A stretch of DNA of 64,000 bases. Origin: Apibacter raozihei (lineage in GTDB: Bacteria > Bacteroidota > Bacteroidia > Flavobacteriales > Weeksellaceae). A program made the position numbers and the translations under genes. The stretch lies in contig NZ_CP034930.1 in NCBI RefSeq assembly GCF_004014855.1, forward strand, positions 868,001-932,000, read 5' to 3'. Position 1 is the stretch's first letter. Every line of letters begins with the position of its first letter. Of the stretch, positions 26,309-33,358 are shown piece after piece. The notes under the pieces were generated by a model that ran no database searches, was not told where the DNA came from, and saw only the letters and a program-made list of their open reading frames with translations.

Positions 26309-26740
26309 TTATTTCTCCGAATCCTGGTAATCTAATCCTTCTATAAGTTTAGTATCTATAAATTCATAGTTGGAATTATTAAGTTCCAGATTCGTGCTGT
26401 CTAGCCTGAATTTCACATGCTGATCATCGAGTACCTCATAAAAATAGGTATCAGTTAATTTAGTATTAAAGTGGATTTCATAAAATTTCCCCCCTTCTGT
26501 CCACCATTCTCCTTTATCCACCAAAGAACTTCCTTCTCCATCTTTGTCAATAGTTACAAAAAGCATAAGAAAAGTACCATCATTAAATCGTTGCTGCACC
26601 CAATACCTTGACATTCCCTCTTCTTGATTTCCTTTTTCAGATCCCTGCCAGGTGCCAACAAGTCTTAAATCTCTTTCTTTTATCTGCGAATAACCTATAA
26701 CGGATGTTATAAAGAAAGTTGTTAAAAATAATAATTTCAT
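26309..26740 (-). CDS. Secreted lipocalin-like protein inside the trp operon
   Basis: 143 residues with a Sec signal peptide ending in GYSQ near residue 19. The mature part begins RDLRLVGTWQGSE, matching the G-x-W motif at the first strand of lipocalin/calycin-like barrels, and continues as alternating strands with many aromatic residues. No ligand site can be read. It sits between trpD and trpC with gaps of 20 and 33 bases on the same strand, so it should be transcribed with them, yet it has no evident role in a cytosolic pathway. Fold assignment is by pattern only. Confidence 0.72.
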   Translation of the reverse strand: MKLLFLTTFFITSVIGYSQIKERDLRLVGTWQGSEKGNQEEGMSRYWVQQRFNDGTFLMLFVTIDKDGEGSSLVDKGEWWTEGGKFYEIHFNTKLTDTYFYEVLDDQHVKFRLDSTNLELNNSNYEFIDTKLIEGLDYQDSEK

Positions 26741-26760
26741 ATGGATGATATTTATATTAC

Positions 26761-27759
26761 TTATGAGTTTAATTCTAAAAACTTAACAAACGTTTCTTTT
26801 GTTTTACCACTTTCTAAGGCTTCTCTGGCCTGGAAAAGGCATTCTTCAATTGATAATTGAGGGTTGATAGTCTGTATTGAAAAAGCTGAATTAGCTAATA
26901 CAGCATTTTTTTGAGCTATAGTAGCTTTATTATTTAAAACATTATCAAAAATTTGCGATGCTTCACAAGCTGTATTACCTCCGTCTAAGTCTTCCTGTTT
27001 ACATTTGGACAGACCTACCTCATCCGGTGAATAAATGGTTTCTCCCAGTTTGGTTATAACTTTAAAATTATCCGTTAAAGAAATTTCATCATAACCATCC
27101 AGACTATGTACTATGGAATAATCGCAGTCGGTGTTCTGGTATATATAATAGTAAAGACGAGCCATTCGAAGATTGAAAACCCCTAACATATTTCTTTTAG
27201 GTTTGATAGGGTTTACTATAGGTCCTAACATATTAAAAAAAGTACGCACCCCAAGAGCCTTCCTTATAGGCGCAACTATTTTCATGGCATCATTAAACAA
27301 TGGAGCGTGAAGATAGGCTATATTAAGTTGATCTAGTGATTTTTCCAGTTTACTAACCTCAGAAGTAAATTTAACTCCATGTTTTTCCATAACGTTGGAA
27401 GCTCCACTTACTGAAGTTGCTCCATAATTTCCATGTTTGGCAACTTTATATCCGGCACTTGCCACTACAAAGCAGGAAAGTGTAGATATATTAAATGTAT
27501 TTTTATTATCTCCACCGGTACCTACTATGTCTATCGGATTATACTTTTGCAAAGCACTTACATCTGCACATAAATTTAATAAGGCATCACTAAATCCAAA
27601 AAACTCATCAATACTTATGCTTCTCATTAAAAATACAGTAATAAAAGCAGCTATCTGAGATTCGTTATACTCTCCGGCAGCCATTTTAGTAAGTATTTCT
27701 TTTGCTTCGTCTCTATTTAAATATTGATGTTCAAATAATCTGTTTAATATCTGCTTCAT
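26761..27759 (-). CDS. trpD: Anthranilate phosphoribosyltransferase
   Basis: Joins anthranilate to PRPP, the second tryptophan-specific step. 332 residues, normal length, separate from trpG. The PRPP-binding GTGGDNKNTFNIST is at about 82-95, followed by KHGNYGATSVSGASNVMEKHGV, and the conserved NMLGPIVNP near residue 178. It starts 4 bases after the trpG stop and precedes the lipocalin-like gene by 20 bases. Confidence 0.96.
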   Translation of the reverse strand: MKQILNRLFEHQYLNRDEAKEILTKMAAGEYNESQIAAFITVFLMRSISIDEFFGFSDALLNLCADVSALQKYNPIDIVGTGGDNKNTFNISTLSCFVVASAGYKVAKHGNYGATSVSGASNVMEKHGVKFTSEVSKLEKSLDQLNIAYLHAPLFNDAMKIVAPIRKALGVRTFFNMLGPIVNPIKPKRNMLGVFNLRMARLYYYIYQNTDCDYSIVHSLDGYDEISLTDNFKVITKLGETIYSPDEVGLSKCKQEDLDGGNTACEASQIFDNVLNNKATIAQKNAVLANSAFSIQTINPQLSIEECLFQAREALESGKTKETFVKFLELNS

Positions 27760-27763
27760 AGAT

Positions 27764-28330
27764 TTAGTTTTCCAGGAAATTTTTAATCATTATTTTACCT
27801 TCCGGCGTCAGAATAGATTCCGGATGGAATTGCACCCCGTGAATATCATATTCTTTATGTTTTAAAGCCATAATCTGGTTATTTTCATCTACAGCTGTCA
27901 CGGTAAGGCTTTCCGGAAGATTTTCTCTGCTAACTATCCAGGAGTGGTAACGTCCAACCTGGATCGGGAATTCAATATTTTTAAATATATAATCCTCCTC
28001 CGTTATTTGAATCTCTGTAGCTATTCCATGATATACATCATCCAGATTAATCAACTGTGCTCCAAAACTTTCTCCGATTGCCTGCTCTCCCAGGCATACA
28101 CCTAAAATAGGTTTTTTGGATGCATATTCTTGAATTACCTGCAATAGTATTCCAGATTCAGAGGGTATTCCGGGACCAGGTGAAAGAATAATTTTATCGT
28201 ACTTTTCAATTTCTGGTATTGTAATCTGGTCATTTCTGTATACATCCACTTCCATATAACCTAGTTCTTTAACCATATGAACCAGGTTATATGTGAAGGA
28301 ATCATAATTGTCAAATATTAGTATTTTCAT
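27764..28330 (-). CDS. trpG: Anthranilate synthase component II (glutamine amidotransferase)
   Basis: Releases ammonia from glutamine for TrpE; the same subunit often also serves PabB in folate synthesis. 188 residues, a class I amidotransferase. The triad is visible: Cys in GVCLGEQAIGESFG (about residue 78), and His and Glu in VQFHPESILTPEG near the C-terminus. Oxyanion loop LSPGPGIP near residue 50. It begins 12 bases after the cysteine hydrolase gene and ends 4 bases before trpD. Confidence 0.95.
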   Translation of the reverse strand: MKILIFDNYDSFTYNLVHMVKELGYMEVDVYRNDQITIPEIEKYDKIILSPGPGIPSESGILLQVIQEYASKKPILGVCLGEQAIGESFGAQLINLDDVYHGIATEIQITEEDYIFKNIEFPIQVGRYHSWIVSRENLPESLTVTAVDENNQIMALKHKEYDIHGVQFHPESILTPEGKIMIKNFLEN

Positions 28331-28342
28331 TAATGATAACTA

Positions 28343-28885
28343 TTAGCTCTTTATATATTCATTGGCAGCTTTCACATCGGCATAATAGTATCCTAATGCT
28401 GATAAAAATGCTGTGTGTACCTGTTGTGCTGAAACTTTATTTCCTGATATTTCAAGTTCGCGAGTTGCGCAGGCATCTCCAATGAGAGTACAATCGTATC
28501 CCAAGTCTTTTGCTGCACGGGTTGTGGCATCTATACACATATGAGTCATCATACCACAAATAACCAGCTCTTTTACTTCCAGCTTCTGCAAATACTTTTG
28601 AAGATCGGTTTTGATAAAACTGTTAGGATAATACTTGGTTATCACTATTTCACCGTCTTTAGGTTTTACATTAGTATGAAACTCTGCTCCTTTGGTATAT
28701 GGAAGAAAAAATGTAGCATCCGGGCGTAATGCTATATGCTGTACATGAATAACCGGTAATCGATCTGATCTGAATTTTTCAAGTACTTTTTTCACATTTT
28801 CACTGGCTTCCAAAGCGCCTTCCAAAGTCATGGTTCCTCCTTCAAAATAATCATTTTGTACGTCTACAATAAGTAATGCTTTCAT
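28343..28885 (-). CDS. Isochorismatase-like cysteine hydrolase inside the trp operon
   Basis: 180 residues, a single isochorismatase-fold domain. The catalytic triad reads Asp8 (VDVQND), Lys84 (ITKYYPNSF) and Cys117 (GMMTHMCIDATTRAA); the cis-peptide GMMTH is standard. Such enzymes hydrolyse amides (nicotinamide, N-carbamoyl compounds, ureidoacrylate) or, without the Cys, isochorismate. With the Cys present an amidohydrolase is more likely. It lies 4 bases after trpE and 12 before trpG, so it is firmly in the operon. Substrate unknown; a link to chorismate or Trp metabolism is only inferred from position. Confidence 0.85.
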   Translation of the reverse strand: MKALLIVDVQNDYFEGGTMTLEGALEASENVKKVLEKFRSDRLPVIHVQHIALRPDATFFLPYTKGAEFHTNVKPKDGEIVITKYYPNSFIKTDLQKYLQKLEVKELVICGMMTHMCIDATTRAAKDLGYDCTLIGDACATRELEISGNKVSAQQVHTAFLSALGYYYADVKAANEYIKS

Positions 28886-28889
28886 ATTT

Positions 28890-30281
28890 TTAATTTTTTA
28901 ACGTTTCTGCTAAATCCACGGCTTTTTTTAATGCTCCCAGTTTATTATTCACTTCCTGAAGCTCAGCTTCCGGATCTGATTTGGAAACAATTCCTGCACC
29001 TGCCTGATAGTACAAAGTATTATTTTTACTTAAGAATGATCGTATGGTTATGGCCTGGTTCAAATCACCATCCAAACCAATATAACCTATGCATCCACCA
29101 TATATTCCTCTCATGTGCTTTTCTATATCTCGTATCAATTGCATGGCTCTTACTTTAGGAGCTCCGGAAAGAGTTCCGGCCGGAAAGGTATCCGCAAAAA
29201 CAGATATGCTGTCTTTACCTGGATCTACTGTTCCGCTTACTCTTGACACTAAATGAATAACATGAGAAAAATATTGTACGCTTTTATAAAAATCTACTTT
29301 TACATCATGGCAATTGCGGCTTAGATCATTTCGGGCTAAATCCACTAACATTACATGTTCTGCATTTTCTTTTTCGTCTTTTAGCAATTTCTCCGAAAGA
29401 ACTCTGTCTTTTTCATCGTCGCCAGTTCTTTTATAGGTTCCAGCAATCGGATCTATGTATGCCCTGCCTTTTGCTATTTTGCAATGTGTTTCCGGTGAAG
29501 AACCAAAAATACGGAAAGAGCCAAAGTCAAAATAAAATAAATAAGGAGATGGATTTACGGATCGTAAAGCCCGGTAAACTTTAAAGTCATCACCCGCAAA
29601 ATTTTGTGAATAACATCTTGAAGGTACAATTTGAAAAACATCTCCTCTTTTACAGTGTTCTATCCCTTTTCTCACAGATTCTCTATAATCTTCGTCTGTG
29701 ATGAAACTATTCTCAGGTCCTTTGATCTTAAAGTTATAAGATGCAAAATTGTTATTTAAAAGTAACGCTTCCAGCTGTTCCATTTTACTGGATTCTCCCT
29801 GTGGTACATTTTCAATAATAGTCAAATCATTCTTTAAATGATTAATAACTAATATAAATCTGTAAAAGATATAATATAACTCCGGAACTTCGGCATTTTC
29901 TAATTTAGTATTAACCGGATCAACCGCTTCAAAATAACGAATACTATCGTAAGATGTATAACCGAAAAAGCCATTTATTTTGGTAGGGTTATCACCTTTT
30001 ATATGAAAACTTTTTAAAAACTCGTCAAAAACTTCAGGCAGTGGTTTTTCTAACTCTTGTACCTGAGCTGCACCATTTACTTCGGTAGTTACCTGATGAT
30101 CCTGTACTATTATTTTAGCTAAGGGATCTAATGCGATAAATGAGGAACTGTCTTCTCCTCCATGAAAATCGGAACTTTCCAATAGTGCAGATTCTGGAAA
30201 GACATCTCTAATCTTTAAATAAAGACCTACAGGAGTTTGTAAATCAGCCAGTAATTTTTTCGTTTGTATTTGTATTTCCAT
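28890..30281 (-). CDS. trpE: Anthranilate synthase component I
   Basis: Converts chorismate and ammonia to anthranilate, the committed step. 463 residues. The N-terminal regulatory domain carries the LLESSDFHGGEDSSSF segment (about 34-49), corresponding to the Trp feedback site. The chorismate-binding domain has FQIVPSRCYSQ, PETHCKI, PIAGTYKRTGD, DLARNDLSR, and the C-terminal GCIGYIGLDGDLNQAITIRS. A PabB assignment is less likely given the trp neighbours. It starts 68 bases after the GH30 gene, within which I see no leader peptide or full promoter; two copies of ATCAAAAAGTA lie there. Confidence 0.95.
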   Translation of the reverse strand: MEIQIQTKKLLADLQTPVGLYLKIRDVFPESALLESSDFHGGEDSSSFIALDPLAKIIVQDHQVTTEVNGAAQVQELEKPLPEVFDEFLKSFHIKGDNPTKINGFFGYTSYDSIRYFEAVDPVNTKLENAEVPELYYIFYRFILVINHLKNDLTIIENVPQGESSKMEQLEALLLNNNFASYNFKIKGPENSFITDEDYRESVRKGIEHCKRGDVFQIVPSRCYSQNFAGDDFKVYRALRSVNPSPYLFYFDFGSFRIFGSSPETHCKIAKGRAYIDPIAGTYKRTGDDEKDRVLSEKLLKDEKENAEHVMLVDLARNDLSRNCHDVKVDFYKSVQYFSHVIHLVSRVSGTVDPGKDSISVFADTFPAGTLSGAPKVRAMQLIRDIEKHMRGIYGGCIGYIGLDGDLNQAITIRSFLSKNNTLYYQAGAGIVSKSDPEAELQEVNNKLGALKKAVDLAETLKN

Positions 30282-30349
30282 TGATTGGATTTATTTCGTA
30301 TTTTAAAGTTTATATTTTTACTTTTTGATCTTGTACTTTTTGATAATTT

Positions 30350-31801
30350 TTATAAAACCCATGTTGATATTGAATGTGCCTGGCTTTTTGCCGGTGAAGC
30401 TTTTCCAGCTATCCATAAATAGTAATCGTAATCTGAATCAGTTCTGTTTAAAACTACAACTACTAATTTTCCATCCGGGTTAAGAAAAGAGGTTGTTTCG
30501 AGCTGAGATCTGTTAGACGATGCTATTACCCTTCTCGCTCCTTTATTTATGTATTTAGAAAAATGTCCAATATACCAGTACGGATAGGTATAGTAAATTT
30601 TTCCTGTTTTTGTATCTGCATGAATGGGTGCGAAACAAAAATTATTTAAATGGTTAGGTCCTCCTTTTTCATCCAAAAGTACGTTCCAGTCCGTCCATGC
30701 AACAAACCCACTGTTTAAATCATTTAAAATATGGTGTCCGTAAAGTTCGCCTATAGAAATATCTTCTATTCTTGACATATCAAATTTTTCCTGACAGCCT
30801 TCAGTAAATAATAAATTAAGAGAAGGAAACGCTTGTTTTACTAACCGTTGATTATCGAATAAGGGCAAACTTTTTGTCCAGGTTTCATACCAGTGAAAAC
30901 CGGCACCCCAAACATATTTTGCAGCTTCTGAATCATTCATAATCGTTGATATATATTGATATGCCAAATCTCGATTATGATCCCATATAATAATTTTTTT
31001 ATCTTTTTTGCCTGCATTCCACAATTCTGGACCTAAATGGTATTTTAAAAAATCTCTTTCTTTTTCTGCTGTATATATAGTTGCTTCCCAGGGAGTCGCT
31101 GCCATTGGTTCATTCTGAATAGTAAGTCCCCAAACAGGTATACCTTCTTTTTCATAAGCGTCTATAAATTTTGTATAATATTTAGCCCAAACCGGATAAT
31201 ATTCTTTTTTCAATTCACCTCCTGCTAGCATCGAGTTGGTAGTTTTCATCCATGCTGGTGGAGACCAAGGACTAAAATAAAAGGTAAAATCACTTCCAAT
31301 GGCTTTCTGAGCTTCTTTTATCATCGGAATTTTATATTGTTTATCAACAGAAATATCAAAGGTTTTAAGATCTACATCGTTGTCTTTTATATACGTGTAG
31401 CTTTTACTTGAAAAATCACAACTATTCATATTGGTTCGAACTACCCGATATCCTAAACCGTCTTTGGAATCGTAATACGCTTTAATGATTTCCTTTTGTT
31501 TATCTTTTGGAAGTTTAGCATAAACTTCGGCTGATGCATCTGTTATAGCTCCTCCAAATCCAATAAACTCTTCAAATTGGTGGGTAGGATCTACAAAAAT
31601 ACTGATTTCGGTTTCCAGAGGCTGCGGTTTATATATAAATGGCTGGCCATTTGTAAGTTTGTTTTTTTGCTTATCTGCCTGTGATGTTGTGTATATACGT
31701 GCAGGCGAACTTTTTAAGTTAAATTTAACTTCTTTTATTTGTGCTTGTAACTGTGGTAGGACAAACATAAGCGAAAAAATAATCTTTACTGTTTTTCTCA
31801 T
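30350..31801 (-). CDS. GH30-family secreted glycoside hydrolase
   Basis: 483 residues with a Sec signal peptide ending in LQAQ near residue 21. A TIM-barrel GH30 enzyme plus C-terminal beta domain: GFGGAITDASAEVY (about 81-94), the acid/base Glu in WGLTIQNEPMAATPWE (about 224-239), and the nucleophile Glu in LLFTEGCQEKFD (about 327). These match glucosylceramidase and beta-1,6-glucanase subfamilies. No lipobox is seen. The gene sits between trpB (120-base gap) and trpE (68-base gap) on the same strand, interrupting the tryptophan operon. Substrate (fungal beta-1,6-glucan, glucosylceramide or other) cannot be fixed. Confidence 0.9.
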   Translation of the reverse strand: MRKTVKIIFSLMFVLPQLQAQIKEVKFNLKSSPARIYTTSQADKQKNKLTNGQPFIYKPQPLETEISIFVDPTHQFEEFIGFGGAITDASAEVYAKLPKDKQKEIIKAYYDSKDGLGYRVVRTNMNSCDFSSKSYTYIKDNDVDLKTFDISVDKQYKIPMIKEAQKAIGSDFTFYFSPWSPPAWMKTTNSMLAGGELKKEYYPVWAKYYTKFIDAYEKEGIPVWGLTIQNEPMAATPWEATIYTAEKERDFLKYHLGPELWNAGKKDKKIIIWDHNRDLAYQYISTIMNDSEAAKYVWGAGFHWYETWTKSLPLFDNQRLVKQAFPSLNLLFTEGCQEKFDMSRIEDISIGELYGHHILNDLNSGFVAWTDWNVLLDEKGGPNHLNNFCFAPIHADTKTGKIYYTYPYWYIGHFSKYINKGARRVIASSNRSQLETTSFLNPDGKLVVVVLNRTDSDYDYYLWIAGKASPAKSQAHSISTWVL

Positions 31802-31921
31802 AATTTTGTTATTTATGTTTTTATACCATAAAGATAAACAACCTCATTTAACTTACCCTTATTTATACCCTATTTTATTTATCTAATTATTTGTTTTTTC
31901 CTTCTTTTGTAATTCAATTGA

Positions 31922-33109
31922 CTACAGCTCATTTGCATGTTTTATATAGGTTTCCATATCTTTATCTCCTCTGCCTGACAAACATAAAACAACTACATCT
32001 TCCGGTAAAAATTCTTTTTTAGCCAGAACCCCCAGTGCATGCGCTGATTCAATTGCCGGGATAATTCCTTCTAGCTCGGTAAGTTCAAAGGCTGCTGCAA
32101 GTGCTTCATCATCTGAAACAGCCAGAACTTCTGATCTGTTTGTTTGGGCTAAATGTGCATGCATAGGACCTATTCCCGGATAATCCAATCCCGCAGAAAT
32201 AGAATAAGGCTCTTCAATCTGCCCATCATCTGATTGCATTAATAAGGTCTTACTTCCATGAATAATACCCAGCTTACCTAAATGGATAGTTGCGGCAGAT
32301 TCTCCCGAATTAATACCTTTACCTGCTGCTTCGGCCAAAACAATTTTCACCTCTTCTTCATCCAGAAAATGATAGATGGTACCTGCTGCATTACTACCTC
32401 CGCCCACGCAGGCAATGAGATAATCAGGAACTTCTCGGCCTTCTTTTTCTTTTAATTGTTTTCTTATTTCTTCGCTTATTACGGATTGTAATCTCGCAAC
32501 CATGTCCGGATAAGGATGAGGACCAACAGTAGAGCCTATTATGTAATAAGTATTAGAAGGGTTTGAACACCAATCACGAATGGCCTCATTGGTAGCATCT
32601 TTCAACGTCATATTCCCACTGGTTACTGCCACAACTTTAGCACCCAGCATCTGCATCTTTTCAACGTTAAGTTTCTGTCTTTCTACATCAGTTGCTCCCA
32701 TGTAAACAATACATTCCATATTCATAAGTGCACAAACCGTTGCAGTAGCCACCCCGTGTTGTCCTGCGCCTGTTTCGGCTATAATTCTTGTTTTCCCCAT
32801 TCTTCTGGCTAATAAAATCTGACCAATGGTATTGTTTATCTTATGAGCTCCGGTATGATTGAGATCTTCTCTTTTTAAATAAATCTTACAACCATATTTA
32901 TTAGAAAGCCGTTGGGCCAGATATAAAGGTGAAGGACGTCCTACATAATCTTGTAATAAACCGTAATATTCTTTTTTGAATTCAGGATCTTCAATAACTT
33001 TTAAATAATTTGTTTTCAGGTTTTCTACATTATCGTACAAAATTTCAGGAATATATGCTCCTCCGAATTCACCATAAAAACCGTTTTGATCAACATTATA
33101 CTTTTGCAT
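31922..33109 (-). CDS. trpB: Tryptophan synthase beta subunit
   Basis: PLP enzyme joining indole and serine to make tryptophan. 395 residues, the TrpB1 type. NFGEFGGAY-like N-terminus ([12 protein letters not shown]), PLP lysine in [10 protein letters not shown] near residue 86, the catalytic Glu and conserved [12 protein letters not shown] (about 109-120), phosphate-binding GGGSNAAG (about 232-239), and C-terminal LSGRGDKD. It is the first structural gene after the attenuator at 33135-33269 and is separated from trpA by the whole operon, a rearranged order. Confidence 0.97.
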   Translation of the reverse strand: MQKYNVDQNGFYGEFGGAYIPEILYDNVENLKTNYLKVIEDPEFKKEYYGLLQDYVGRPSPLYLAQRLSNKYGCKIYLKREDLNHTGAHKINNTIGQILLARRMGKTRIIAETGAGQHGVATATVCALMNMECIVYMGATDVERQKLNVEKMQMLGAKVVAVTSGNMTLKDATNEAIRDWCSNPSNTYYIIGSTVGPHPYPDMVARLQSVISEEIRKQLKEKEGREVPDYLIACVGGGSNAAGTIYHFLDEEEVKIVLAEAAGKGINSGESAATIHLGKLGIIHGSKTLLMQSDDGQIEEPYSISAGLDYPGIGPMHAHLAQTNRSEVLAVSDDEALAAAFELTELEGIIPAIESAHALGVLAKKEFLPEDVVVLCLSGRGDKDMETYIKHANEL

Positions 33110-33134
33110 TTTTATTTTTTTAACATGGGTTATA

Positions 33135-33164
33135 CTAAAAAAGCCTATCGTGAGTACGATAGGC
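33135..33164 (-). terminator. trp attenuator terminator hairpin
   Basis: On the minus strand a 9-base-pair stem GCCTATCGT/ACGATAGGC closes a 4-base ACTC loop and is followed by six Ts. It lies 49 bases after the leader-peptide stop and 26 bases before trpB. Its loop and 3' arm contain CTCACGA, complementary to TCGTGAG at the leader's Ser-stop codons (33218-33212). The T-run can pair with AAAAAG at 33224-33219. An exclusive antiterminator can therefore form. Confidence 0.88.
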
Positions 33165-33212
33165 CTTTAAATTTTTGTTTTTTATTTTAATTCAACAAAT
33201 AGATCAGCTTGC

Positions 33213-33269
33213 TCACGACTTTTTAAGTTCTGAGTTCCACCACCATGATATATTTGTTATTAATTTCAT
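33213..33269 (-). CDS. trpL: trp operon leader peptide (three tandem Trp codons)
   Basis: An 18-codon frame, MKLITNISWWWNSELKKS, starts at the ATG at 33269 and stops at TGA 33215-33213. Three consecutive TGG codons (33245-33237) in so short a frame between a strong promoter and an intrinsic terminator are the signature of ribosome-mediated attenuation. When charged tRNA-Trp is scarce the ribosome should stall at these codons, leaving the downstream AAAAAGTCGTGAG free to pair with the terminator's 3' side. When Trp is plentiful the ribosome reaches the stop codon, covers that segment, and the terminator forms. Confidence 0.88.
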   Translation of the reverse strand: MKLITNISWWWNSELKKS

Positions 33270-33289
33270 TTCTTTTTTCTTTACATGAG

Positions 33290-33320
33290 CAAAGTTATTA
33301 TTTTTTTTTTAGTAAACAAA
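33290..33320 (-). promoter_or_regulatory. Promoter of the trp operon
   Basis: Minus-strand TTTG at 33320-33317, then 19 bases containing a ten-A run, then TAACTTTG at 33297-33290: a full Bacteroidota consensus. The transcript should start near 33284, about 15 bases before the leader-peptide ATG. Confidence 0.8.
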
Positions 33321-33358
33321 TATTTTATCTGCATAGCTGATCTATTTCATGTAAATAT

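Larger units (their letters stand above)
33197..33347. repeat. 13-base inverted repeat bracketing the trp promoter and leader
   Basis: AAATAGATCAGCT at 33197-33209 and its exact reverse complement at 33335-33347 flank the promoter and leader peptide, 125 bases apart. The upstream copy lies beyond the -33 box, so it is absent from transcripts starting at the trp promoter but present in any read-through from the fibrinogen-like gene. The other copy begins 4 bases after the leader stop codon. Confidence 0.6.

Noticed and set aside
30282-30349. Second Trp attenuator before trpE
   Set aside because: There is no leader frame with Trp codons and no terminator hairpin in these 68 bases, only a short repeat of ATCAAAAAGTA.
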